From: Eutypa lata
Lineage: Eukaryota > Ascomycota > Sordariomycetes > Xylariales > Diatrypaceae
DNA: 64,000 nt
NCBI GenBank assembly: GCA_022661535.1
Contig: JAKULF010000006.1
Coordinates: forward strand, 3,777,001 to 3,841,000
Reading direction: 5' to 3'
The notes beneath the pieces are model-generated. The model had not been told where the DNA came from. It did no database searches and saw nothing but the letters and a program-made list of their open reading frames with translations. The position numbers and the translations under genes are program-made. Each line of letters begins with the position of its first letter. Within the stretch, counting starts at the first letter, position 1. Shown here piece by piece: positions 28,401 to 40,125 of this stretch.

Positions 28401-29764
28401 AAAACTTAATAAATCTTTAATAAATGCTTAAATTATATTTAAAATATCTTTAATAATTAAAATTAATTTTTTATTAAATTATTTTATAATTAAATTAAAT
28501 TCGTTATTATTATTATTATCGTTATTATTATTATCGTCGCTTTTATTATTATTATTATTAAAGTTATTAAAGATATTATTACTTTTATCGTCGTTTATTA
28601 TAACTTTTTAAGCGAAAGTTATCTTTTGTTTAAAAGCGACGATTTTAATAATTTAAGTTATATAATCTTTATTTTTTAAAAAAAGATAAATAATCGTTTA
28701 TCGTTTAAAAATAAACTTTTTAACGACGAATTAAAACGTATTAAATTCCTTAATAATTAAAAAGTAATTTAAAAAAGTTTACGGTAATTATTAAAAAAAT
28801 AAAAATATAAAAATTAAAATAATTTCGTTTTTTATTTATTATACGTTAATATTTAATATTAATAGTTTATTTCGATTAATTATTAATAATAACTTTATAA
28901 AATATCGTTAATTTATAAATTATTTATAACGATTACGTTAATTTTTTCGATTAAGTTAAATTTAAAATAATAAATTAAAATCGTTTAATAAAACGCGAAA
29001 AATAAATGTTATTAAATAATCGTAAATTTAATATAATAATTAAAGGCATTATTTTATATAAACTTATTATTTATATTAAGTTATTAATTATCGTTAATAT
29101 TTAAAATAACTTTAAAATAAACCGAAAATTAAATAATTAACTTTTAAAAATAAATAATTTTAAAAATTATTTTAATCGAAATTTATTTATTAAAATTATC
29201 GTTAATAAATAACTTTTAAATTAAATGTAAAATAATTTATAAATTCGTAAATATCGTAACTTTTATTATAATTTTTATAAGTAAATTTATTAACGTTTTT
29301 AAAAATATATTTTATATTAAAAAAAAAGCCGAGCTTAAATTAAAATATATTTAAGCTTTTTAAATAATAATAACGATAAATTAAAATACGTTTTATTAAA
29401 ATAATTATCGAATAAATATTAAAACGTTTATTATAAGTCGTTTTTTCTTTTTTAATAAATATTTTAACGATACGAAAATTTAATAATAATTAATTAAAAA
29501 ATTAAAAATAATACGTTTAAAATTACTTAATAAAACGTCGATTTTAACGAAAATAAAATGTAATATTATTATTATTATTAAAAGAAATTTCTTTTTTTAT
29601 ATAATAAACGAATATTAATTAATATATAAATAAATTCGTTATATAATAACTTTAATAATTAATTAAAATATAAATTATATTAAAAAAAATATTATAAATA
29701 AATTAATATATAATAATAACGTAATTTAATGTAAAGTTATAATTTAATTTATTTTAATAAAAAT

Positions 29765-30048
29765 TAAAGTTTAAATTTCGTATAAAGTAAAAAAGATAAT
29801 TATTTTTTTATTTTTAAATATTTTTATATAAATTTAATTTTCGATTTTAAATTTAAATTAATTTATTATAATTAATTTAAAATCGAAAATTAAATTCGTA
29901 TTTTATTATAAATGTTATTATTTATATATATAAAATATAATCTTTAAATCGACGTATATTATTAAATTATAAAGTAAAGTTTTTTCGCTTAAAAATTAAA
30001 AAAAAAGTTTTTAAAGCTTATTTATAAGCGTAAAGTTATATTTTTTTT
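29765..30048 (+). repeat. repeat family B, copy 2, with the same hairpin
   Basis: It matches 13288-13565. The hairpin arms at 29836-29853 and 29874-29891 are identical to those of copy 1. The spacing between copies is about 16.5 kb, or about 9.3 kb once the nested copia element is subtracted. Confidence 0.6.
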
Positions 30049-30371
30049 TATTATAATAATAAAACAAATTTTAATAATTATTTTTATTTTATAAAAGATT
30101 TTAATTATATATATAATAAAATAACTTTTTTTTATAATAAATTTTATTATTTATTAAATTAAAAAAAGTAAATTTTTTAATTTATTTATATTAAATAAAT
30201 ATAATTTTTAAAATAAATTATTAAATATTACTTTATATAATAAATATAATCTTTAAAAATAAATTATTATAATACTTTTATATATAATTTTATAAATCTT
30301 TTTATAACTTTTTACGATTAAAGTTATTATTTTAAAAAAAAGTTTAAAACTTTATAAATATAATTAATAAT

Positions 30372-30500
30372 TAATGCGTTTTATAATTAATATATATAAA
30401 ACTTTTAAATTTTTTAAATTTAAGTTATTTTATAATTAAATTATTATTAATAATTATATTATAATTATTATAAATTCTTTATATTTTATTAAATTTTATA
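30372..30500 (+). repeat. repeat family A, copy 2
   Basis: It matches copy 1 at 8735-8865 along its length with mainly transition differences. A weaker third copy follows about 2 kb downstream. Copies 2 and 3 could be the two ends of one short element or two independent insertions. Confidence 0.6.
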
Positions 30501-32394
30501 TAATTTATTTTATATAATTAAATTAAATAAATAATTTAAATATATTAAATCGATTTAATCGCGAATTAAAAAACAAAATATATATTAAAGTTAAAACTTA
30601 AATTAAAAAAATATAATTAATTTAAAAAGTATATTAAAAATAAACGATATATATTTTAAAGCGCGAATTATATAATAATAAACGATAAATAATTTAACGT
30701 AAAAATTAAAGGTTTTAAATAATATAAATATAATAATATAATTATTTACTTTTTTAAATTTTTAATTATTTACGTCTTTATTTTTTAAAAAAAATAACAT
30801 TAATTATAACGATATTAAAGTTTTTTATTATATTTAATAAATAAATAAATATTTAAAATAAAATATATTTATTAATCGAAACCTTTTTATTATAAGCTTT
30901 TTTTTTTATATAAATCGAAAATTATTTAAATATATTTAAATAATATATAATATAAAGTAAATCTTTATTTTATTTAAATATATTTTTAATTTTATAATAA
31001 ATATAAGTATAATAAACGCTTTAATAATAAAAATTTCGATAATAATAACCTCGATAACGAAAGCTTTAATAACGAATAATTTATATTTTAAAAATATAAA
31101 AAGCATAATATATTTGTTCGAAAAAAAACCCGCTTAATAAACTACTTAAATTAATTATAATAAAGCATAATATTAAAAAAAAACGAATAATTTTATATGC
31201 TTTTTATTACTTTATATTTTAATATATAAACTATTTAAAGTTAAAGTTATTAAAGTAAATATTAAGCGAAAAATTAAAATTAATAAATTTTAATAATAAA
31301 GCTTTTTAATAATTATAAATAAACATTACGATAAAACGTTTTATTAAAGCTTTAATAAAAAGTTTTTAAAGTTTTTAAATTAATAACTTTAATAATATTA
31401 TTTAAAAAAAAATTAATTTTAATTTTTTACGAATAAATAAAAACACGTTTAAAATTAATAACGATAAATTTTATTAAATTACGAAAAACTCGAAATTAAA
31501 AAAACATTTATAATAAATAAATAAAATTATATTTACTTTATATTATTAATTAAATAAATAAATTAAAGTATTTATTACGAAGTATTATAAAGATTTTAAA
31601 TTTATTACTTTACGTTATTTTCGATAAATAATTAAATATTAACTTATTAATTATTAAAAAAAACTAAAAAAAAATATTTAAATTAAATAAACCTTAAAAA
31701 ATCATTATATTATTAAATAAAGCGAATATTATTATATTTAAATAACGCTTAAAAAAACTTTAAAAAAACGTAATAATTATAAATTTAAATATAACTTTTT
31801 TTTTACTTCGCTTTACTTTTATATTATTACGTATAATTAATTATTTTTCGCATTTAATATAATTTAAAATAATTAAATACTTTAAAAAAAATTTTTTTTT
31901 ACGATAAATTAATATAACGATTTAAATAAAGCATTTTAAAATTACATTAACTTTATTATTACGTTATCGAATTTAAATTTTAAAAAACGTTAAAGAATTT
32001 AAAAAACCTTTATTTAAATTAATATATAAAGCAAAAAGCTTTAACGATAACTATTAAAAGATTTTTAATTATTAAAAGAAATTTATATTAATATATAAAA
32101 TAATTATATTTAATATATACGAATTATTAAAAATTATATTAATTATATTATTTTAATAAAAAAGAATTATAAAAAAGTTTTAAAAACGAATATATATTTT
32201 ATAAAGTTATAAAAGAAAAACTTAACGTTTAATTACGTTAATAAAATATTAAAAATAAAATTTATAAAAAATAAAAATATTATAAAAATATATAAATTTA
32301 TAAATTAATTTTTTATAATAATTAATATATTAAACTTATTAATTTTTATAAAATTTTCATTTAAATAATATTTATATAACTTTATTATATAATG

Positions 32395-32530
32395 AAAATA
32401 ATAAATAACTTATATATATATGAAACTTTTAACTTTTTTAAATTTAAATCGTTTTATAATTATAAAATTTTCATTTAATAATATAATTATTATAATTTTA
32501 ACTTTCGTTTTATAAAATTTTACGTAAAAA
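32395..32530 (+). repeat. repeat family A, degenerate copy 3
   Basis: The segment shares the GAAACTTTTAACTTTTTTAA-type core and the following ATTTAAAT...TTTTATAATTA order with copies 1 and 2. It carries more substitutions and small gaps. Similarity fades after about 60 bp. Confidence 0.4.
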
Positions 32531-33420
32531 AACGAAAAAAGATAAAAAAAAAATAAAAGTAATGAAAAAAAATAAAATAATAAACAATTATATTAACGAA
32601 GAAAATAATTATAAGTAAAAGATTTAAATTTATTAAAATTAAAAGAATTTTTCGATATTAAACGTTAATAATATAACGTTAAATATATTAAATTTCCCGT
32701 TATAATTATTAACTTTTTTAAAATTCTCGTAACGTTTAATTAATTTATAATTATAAAATATAATATAAATTTAATTATATATAAGTTATTTAATTATAAA
32801 TAAATTTTTTATTATATAATAAAAGTATTATATAATAATAATTATTAAATAAAATAATTAAATTAATAAATTACGTTATTTATAATGCATTAATATTTTT
32901 AATTTAATATATTATAATAAACGTTAATAATTACGTTATATAATAAATTACATTCGTTATATAAATAACTAAGATTTAAAAAAATTAAAAATAAAGTTAA
33001 AAATAAATATCGTAATTTTAATTTTAATATTTTAACTTTTATTAAAATATATAAAAAAAAAAAAAAAAAAAAGTTAAATTATTCGTTATAAAAATATTTA
33101 TTATTAACTTTACGAATTATTTATTTATTTTAAAACTCGGTAATTATTTTTTTATATATAAATTATAACGATATTTTTAAATTATATATTAATATTTTAT
33201 ATATAAATATATATTAATTATTAATAACGAATCGTTAAGTTATATTTAATAATAATTAATAATTATTAAATATAAGTTTAATAAATTACGTTATAAGTTA
33301 TATAATATAATTTTTTTTTATATAAATTGCGTTATAAGCTTAATGGTTATTATTTAATTATTACGGCGTTATAATAATAACGTTACTTATTAACTTAAAA
33401 ATAACTTTTATAAAAAATGA

Positions 33421-33942
33421 TTATGCGGTTATTTCTTTAATTTACGAAGCTTTAAATAGAATTTTCTATCATATATATAAAACGAAGAACAATGAACGAT
33501 AAGAAAATACAAAACAAAAGGTGTAACCTTTTACAGGGCTAACCATAATGATTAAAGGGAAGGTGGTGTATAAAATCAATACAAGTTCCAGGAGTTCGAA
33601 GATGATCGCAGAGTGCAGAGATCCGACTTGAAACACCACATCCTAATACTAAGAAAGACGACGGTGAAGTCGCTGGGTGCAACACGCGGTTTACTTCGCC
33701 GCTATAGAGAATTATTTTAGTTATCTTCTAATACTCTCAGCTTAAACAGTACTGGTAGTGATTAAATATAGATGGACTTTTAATTTTTAAATTAACCTTT
33801 AGTAGTGTCTTTTATTACCCGCTTACTACCTAGTACATGCTTTATGAATTTGCAACACAGCACACCTTTTGGAAACATTAAAGAAAATAAAATAATATCA
33901 TCCTCTGTAGGAAATTGAATTGGACGAACCCAACCTTTTCCC
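33421..33942. other. right boundary of AT block and intergenic spacer
   Basis: Composition returns to normal within about 60 bp after 33420. No coding region or RNA gene is recognised before the 3' end of the chimeric gene at 33943. Confidence 0.5.
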
Positions 33943-36334
33943 TTATGTGTATGACGTTGAGGCGAGTTTGCAATTGCTGCATCCCGGCTTCCATCTCACT
34001 TTCAAGTACTCCATAGTCACTTTCATGGACTCCATATTTGACCCTGTGCTGGTTTGTGTCCATCTAGAGAAGTATACCGCGTCCTCTTCGACACATCCAT
34101 CATGAGTATGACTTGATTTCAACTTCCTCAATCTCGACGTAGGCTTAATAAACATTTCGCCGGATGTCTTCCCCGTCCCCTTTGACGATATTGCTAACAA
34201 TTGGCTATCACACATTTGACGAACCATGTTATCGGTGGGGATAGAATGATTTGAGCGGCCAGGGTATTTGAGAATTCGATGCCTCTTCTGTATCTCCGGT
34301 AATTTCGGGTTTAGCTCTAGACATGTTCTAAATGCATCTGCAGCATTGGCATGCTGACCTAGTGCTGCATCATACTGAAGTCATGGAATATTAGTTTCTC
34401 GAAGCCCAATGATAACAATAGCAAGGTTGCTGACCAATACACCTAAGTTATACCAAGCTTCATACATGCCAGCATCTAGAAGGATAGCTTGCTTTAAGGC
34501 TTCTAGGGAGTCGTGGTAGCTTCTAAGCTGATAATACGCGGATGCCATGGTGATCCAGAAGAATGCACATCTACTGTTCCTGTTCAGGGCATTGTGGAGA
34601 GCCTCGCGTGACTTTTCGTACTCTTGTAATCGAAGATACGTTCGTCCAATAATATACCAAGTCAGATCCAGTGTATCCTCTGCAATACTGGTGAGTTAGA
34701 TTCAGTTCTATTGATGCTGGTGAAACAATAATGGTTTGGTATACCTGATGGGAGAGTCCTCTCTATATACTCTGTATTGTCCCTAACGATGGGGTCGTGC
34801 AATGTGGGATGCCTTAACGACATGTTAGCATATGTATATTTCCGTTGATAGTCTTGTTGGTGAAGAGTATTTTACCATTCGGCGCATAGTCCATATTGTG
34901 TGGCTGAGTCTAAAATAGCCTTCTTACAATATGGGCATTTCTCATCCTCATGAGCTTCAGAAACGATAGCTTGGGTAATGTGGAGTCCCGACTTCACCGC
35001 CATGGTCCAGTTGTAAGATCGAAGTTCTGCACCATTTTCAGCTGAAGCAATAGCAAACTGTTTCTGTGCAACCAGGCTAGAACCCGGTCTTTCATTCGGG
35101 TATACAACCGTTTGAAGTATATGGCAAAATGACTTGCATGTTAGCTAGTATAGCCCTCATTTCCGTCAGAGAGAATATAATATTGATCAGCCAATTACTC
35201 ACTTCCCACGTAGCGCAAGCCTGGAGTGGCAAACCCCAGCTCTGCCCAAGTGCGTCGTCCAAGCGAATGATGTCAATCGTAAGATGTAGGGGAATTGCCT
35301 CTATTGCTCTAACCATTCTCTTTATATGACGAGATATATTTAGTAGTATATATCTATAGTAGTTAGTGCTATTAAGTAATCGAGAAAGTTTAGTCTGCAT
35401 GGAAAGGCTTCAATACGTACGTGTTCCGGCTAACGGCCACTAGCACCTCTTTCGAGTAGCTTGTTGACCTGTGGCATTGGTGAGCAGATGAACAATACTC
35501 TTAAGTCATAAGAGCATAGAGCAAGGATATACCAAATCAGGAGGTTCCCGGTATCACGCATTAGGATAACTAAAGCCGTAACCGCACAACTCATGAAATT
35601 CACATGTCGACTGATCGTTGTACATGAATTCTGTGTATCTTGAACCTGCGTAGTGATATCCAACAAGCCCTGGTCCAAATCTTGTACTTGCTTTATGGTA
35701 GAAGCGCGAAGGTCGGCTATCGCAGCAGGTGTGGCCGATACCACACTCATGAGTTTTGATGTTTGGCCAATGAGAGTATTCAAATGACCATTTACGCCAG
35801 TAGGCTGGACGCCCGATGGGCCCTGGAGACGTAGCGAAAGTTCCTTTATGTGGTCCCTATAATGTCTATTAGCCGAAGTAGCCAGACCTGCATCATCTGG
35901 TGTTCCTACAGTTGCTGGATACTCAATAGTGTGTTTATGGCTACCATTTCCGACAGAATAACCTTTCGCAACTCCTCAACATCCCTTTGAGCTATCATAG
36001 ACCAGTGGAGCCGGGTCCCAATAGCACTCAGACTTCGGGTGCTGCGAAAATGCCCGAGGTGGCTTTCCTTAGACCGCATCTTCTCTATCATTCTCTGCAA
36101 TGGCTGTGAACAGTGCAGAACAGTCGCCTTGATCTGCTCTAGCGTTTGATGGTCTCCATTATCCCGTGGTCTGAGACGGATGACGTGCTTCAGAGTACTG
36201 TGAATGAGTTCCAGCTCAACGCGCAGTTGCTGGAAGTGTGCTGGTGCATCCTTATAATTACGCAACTCGATTGAAACTCGTTCAAGAAGGCTAAGTACAG
36301 CAATAAAATCGCCTATGCCATATCCGAATGACAT
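33943..36334 (-). CDS. chimeric STAND-N / ubiquitin-like / zinc pair / Cyc8-like TPR protein (multi-exon)
   Basis: The N-terminus MSFGYGIGDFIAVLSLLERV (from 36334) is of the kind that opens fungal STAND/NLR-associated proteins. A following segment (to 35447) has predicted helices, a DLDQGLLDIT coiled-coil-like part and a hydrophobic CAVTALVILM/LLIWYILALC stretch. Next is a ubiquitin-like domain, IPLHLTIDIIRLDDALGQSW then LPLQACATWE (35300-35203) joined across a 70-nt intron to SFCHILQTVVYPNERPG (exon 35132-34876). That exon also holds CPYCKKA...GLCA, a probable zinc pair. Exons 34812-34745, 34679-34441 and 34374-33943 encode about three TPRs (WYIIGRTYLRLQEYEKSREA, FFWITMASAYYQLRSYHDSL, YDAALGQHANAADAF), closest in wording to the Cyc8/Ssn6 corepressor. 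All these junctions keep phase. The join between the first exon and the second, about 35880-35960, could not be settled and may hide a defect. Its role is unknown; regulatory or incompatibility signalling is an inference. Confidence 0.7.
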
Positions 36335-37966
36335 AATTTGGAAAGCCCTTTGGATATGGATTGACAGAGTATATAAGTGATAAGGAATATATTATCTCAT
36401 GTCTACTAGCGACTTGTTTGAACAAACTCTTAATTCACATTGTAGTTACAATGTGTAGGCACGAATTAGTTGAATTTATATCGTAATGAAATATGAGGTA
36501 AAATTCAAGGGGGCAGCCAGACCGTGGTAACAATACTATGCTTTAGGTATAATTATGGTCGTTTCAACGGTTAGCAAAACCGGGCTTCTATTTGAAAGCT
36601 AATATTGCATCGGTGTGATACGCCACCCGGCGTACAAACTAAATAAATAACATCATTGTGCCCTTACTACAAGAATGTATACCATGTTAGATACGTCGAG
36701 ATGCGGTCTATTTATATGTATTTGAGAGTATTTGGGGGCCAATGAAGGATTGAATGCTGGAAGGTGTGTTTTAATGTTGCCACTAGATGGGGTCATTACT
36801 AAGTAGCATGACAGCCTTCCCCCTGGTTGGATTTTCCCCTCAGATCGTAGGACACTATGTATAATCAGATTAAAGAAGATAGTGAGGCCAGTGTCACAGT
36901 ACTAAGGGGAGAGCTCTATCTACACCGAATTCCTGTAGTGGCGCTATGCGCCACCTAGCTGGACTTCCTGCATTCCTTTTGTGTGTAACAACATTATACG
37001 TACCTAACTTAGATCTTATGGTTCAATGGCCCGTGGCAGCCAGGTCTAAACTATTCCACCAAATGCCATTTTACACCTCATTCGCTAGCCTCGCCCTCTA
37101 CCACCCCTCAAACAAGATACAGTATCATATAAGACGATGTTCCTCTGTATAGATGAAGCGAATACGAAGCAAGATGTACGTAATAATGTAACCCCTCTTT
37201 TACATTACCCCCTGTCCCATTGCTGTCATACCCAGCTGTCACCGTCGTGTGCTGACTAAAATACTACGCTGAAAACCGATTGTGCCTTTATAATGAAGTC
37301 TGAGATGGACAACATTGGCTCGAAATACAGGAGACCTACGTGGGAGTCACCACAGACTGTAGTCATCATTTCGGTCCTAAATAATTTAATTTTCGCAGTT
37401 TCCCAAATCTTAGTCATCATGTTCATCTGGTGAACCTGGCTGCGTCACCTTTGGTCTCCTATTCCGCCTCGCCGAACTCACCGACGAGTTGACAATGGAC
37501 AATATTACTCTAATCCGCTTGCTGAAATATCGGCACTTGTACCTCCTGGCAATATCGTTTCTAAATTTTACGTTAGGCTCCATCACAACAGCCTCAATGT
37601 CGCTATTGATTGCTCCCAACATTATAAGCACACCGCACAAGAAGAACCAGGAGAGGCATGCCCTTACATTGAAATACAGGACAATTCGCTAGCTCTATCA
37701 ATTCTAAACCCGACTAGCGCTCTCAAAAATGGACTTACAACATAGTCAGAAACCGACTTGTAGGAAAAATTCGGCGATCTAGTACACAACATCATTACAG
37801 TGCGTGGATAATGAAGTTTATAATTGCTGTATTGAATCAAAGTACATGAGGAACGGTATGATACATTAATTGAACGCAAATATCCACTGTTGTATGTAGG
37901 GGCCCTCTTGCACAAGATAGTTATGAGCTGACTGGTACGACAGGTGTCATGAAGCTCCATAAACAA
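36335..37966. other. gene-free interval
   Basis: Only short open frames with no recognisable family are seen (36946-37152, and an antisense pair at 37410-37692). The first part should contain the promoter of the minus-strand chimeric gene. No RNA gene is recognised. Confidence 0.45.
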
Positions 37967-37968
37967 GG

Positions 37969-38468
37969 TTAAAATCAATTTAACGCAATCAACCCGTTAA
38001 TTAACGATATTAATCATCCATTAACTAATATTAACTTTTTAAATATTAACGTTAATTAATAATAAAACCATATTAACGTTAATTATATCAATATATAAAG
38101 ATTATATTTATAAAATTAAATAAATAAAATAAATAAAATAAATAAAATAAATAAAATAAATAAATTAAATAAATTAAAAACATTAAAACTTATACTTACG
38201 ATAATTACGCCGTAATAATAATAACTTTAAAATGATTTTAATTATAAACTTAACGGATTTATATATATAATTTATATATATATAATATTTAATTTAATAT
38301 ATAAATTATTAATAAATATATATATTAATTATATTAACCCTTTTAATCTTATAGCTATTAATATATTAATATTAACCCTTTAATCCACTTAAATAAAAGT
38401 AATAATGGATTAACGTAAATTAATTAATATAAGGTAGGCCGTTAATTTGATTGAGTTGATTTTAATCC
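37969..38468. repeat. AT-rich MITE-like repeat with imperfect terminal inverted repeats
   Basis: A 500-bp AT-rich patch sits in normal sequence. Its left end reads TTAAAATCAATTTAACGCAA then TCAA, and the reverse complement of its right end reads TTAAAATCAACTCAATCAA, so the ends match except for a 5-nt indel and one substitution. Further inside, TTAACG and CCATTAA-type words recur inverted. The centre holds an (AAATA)n microsatellite at about 38122-38170. Loss of CA/TG suggests RIP. No clear target duplication was found. Confidence 0.5.
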
Positions 38469-38516
38469 TATCCATAAGCAAGTTATTATAAGCATGAAAT
38501 ATCTCTTAAGTCAACT

Positions 38517-40125
38517 TTACGTTGAAAGCCCCGTTCTTTGAAAAAATGGTAAAGCAATACACATAATACAGATGAAAACAAGAGAGCCCGCACCAGCTAC
38601 CACAAGTGGGAATAAACCCCACTCCTATGTCCACCAATACCATGGCCTCACAGTCCTAAAGGCGATGATAGTCTCAGTGAGGTACCCAGCAACGGCACCA
38701 AAGCTCACAAAAATGAGCAAGAAGAGTATCATCCGGAAAGCTGGCGTTGAGTATAGAGTTGAATGGAACAGATTTCGAGCTTCTGAATCATTTGGGTCTG
38801 CCAGAAACTTCTTGATTAAAGTAGAAATAGCGCTCAGTGGATCTCGCAAATTGGGTTGGATAGCAGTTCTTTCTGGGCTTTGAGGGTCGGGAGAAGCTGG
38901 AATTTGAGCAGATTGGTACTGTGAAGATACAGCGATACCATTGAAGCCAGATAATCTATTAGAAACTGGCAATCTTTTAATATAATGGCTTGCTATACTA
39001 TATATTGGCGCCAACAATAGAAGCAAAGGCAGGATTTGTCCAAAACTCCAAGTACCCAACTCCTCTCGCACGCAAGCGGAAAGGGAGTTGTACCTTGGAT
39101 AAAGCAGCTGGAAAGTGGCCCAGACAAACCCGAGAAGTAGGAGGAATAACGAGAAAGCATAAGATCCAAATAGTTCAAAATAGCGAACGTGAATAGGTAA
39201 ACGCCGAAAATGAGCCGGTAGATAAGGGCGTGGTATCTCTTACGATGATCTTGACTTAGGCAGTACTTAGTAGCAAGAAGCTTTTTAGCTAATCGTAGTG
39301 GGCGATGGAAAAAGATACGGAACTGGTCGTGTGCTGGTTTGTATAATAAGACCGCTTGCCATAGGTGGGCGCTAATAAGAACCATATATGAAAGCACGCC
39401 TTAGGGTGCCAACTCTTTTCTGGGGTTTTCGACCTTGGCCCAATCCCAAAGAGACGCAACCGTGTCATTCCACCACCTGAAATCACATGGCTGCCAGTCC
39501 AGGCACGGTGTTCCACTTACCATGGCACTACTCGACCATCTATAGCTCGATGTAGGGAAGATGGCAATACACATCATCACTAAGAGGCACATCATGCTGA
39601 AGAGTTTCCATGCCTGGAGGATCTGGCTCTTGTGAAAATGACCTCGTAGTATTCCCATAGTGCTGAGATGTATCATAGATGACATCCAGGCTAGATATAG
39701 AGTTGTGTGAAAATCGAGGACGGTAGTTGTCCAGAGCTGCGCAAACCCTGAACCGAGAAGTCCGATAGCCGTGATGAAATGTTGGTCACTGATGATATGA
39801 ACCCCTCTCCTAAAATCCTGAGAGAATTGTCTTGGCAAGAATGGACGATCGCCAACGTGGAAGAAGAGGGTGTCGACATTGTTCAATAAGTACGAAGGGA
39901 CAGACCGGAGCGCGTAAAATACTGCTGCGATGATCCAGGAGGCATATGCGCTTATCAGAAAGCCGGCGAAGACCTATTCTCCAGTTACCAAGGTGAAACA
40001 TGCCTCAATTCGGGGGCACTAACTCCAATACCATTTATATCCTTGTTTGGTAAACGATATGTTACCTCTTTCTATTTGCCAGATGAGGTTATCTCGCTAT
40101 AAGTAACTATATCTGCGGATTCCAT
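38517..40125 (-). pseudogene. decayed multi-pass fungal membrane protein gene
   Basis: Reading on the minus strand from ATG 40125 gives MESADIVTYSEITSSGK, then an in-frame TAG (40072-40074), then KEVTYRLPNKDINGIG. A 50-nt GTTAGT...AATAG intron leads into VFAGFLISAYASWIIAAVFY and a chain of hydrophobic segments (ISDQHFITAIGLLGSGFAQL, LYLAWMSSMIHLSTMGILRG, FSMMCLLVMMCIAIFP). A TAA at 39401-39403 interrupts NPRKELAP and GVLSYMVLISAHLW in the same frame. Near 39190 the frame shifts, after FGVYLFTFA, to YFELFGSYAFSLFLLLLGFV, ending WSFGQILPLLLLLAP. A last TAG (38625-38627) splits RPWYWWT from EWGLFPLVVAGA, with the final stop at 38517-38519. The order of segments resembles a common fungal multi-TM protein of unknown function. 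The two later stops and the frameshift make it non-functional as read; the first TAG could be avoided by an unseen upstream exon. Confidence 0.75.

Larger units (their letters stand above)
8735..33420. repeat. 25-kb AT-only block of RIP-mutated repeats
   Basis: Almost every base is A or T, and no open frame of useful length exists apart from one in the GC island near 12.25 kb. Remaining C and G sit mostly in CG, CT/AG or GC-T contexts, while CA/TG and CC/GG are nearly absent and TA is everywhere. That is the dinucleotide pattern expected after repeat-induced point mutation (CpA to TpA). Several repeated segments can still be matched to each other inside the block and are listed separately. 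Both edges are sharp, at about 8735 and about 33420. The inference is a nest of dead transposons acting as constitutive heterochromatin; no functional gene is supported here. Confidence 0.92.

Noticed and set aside
39810..40001. Minus-strand frame starting MFHLGNWRIG as start of the membrane protein
   Set aside because: It is out of frame with the hydrophobic segments; the in-phase route is the 50-nt intron joining DINGIG to VFAGFL.
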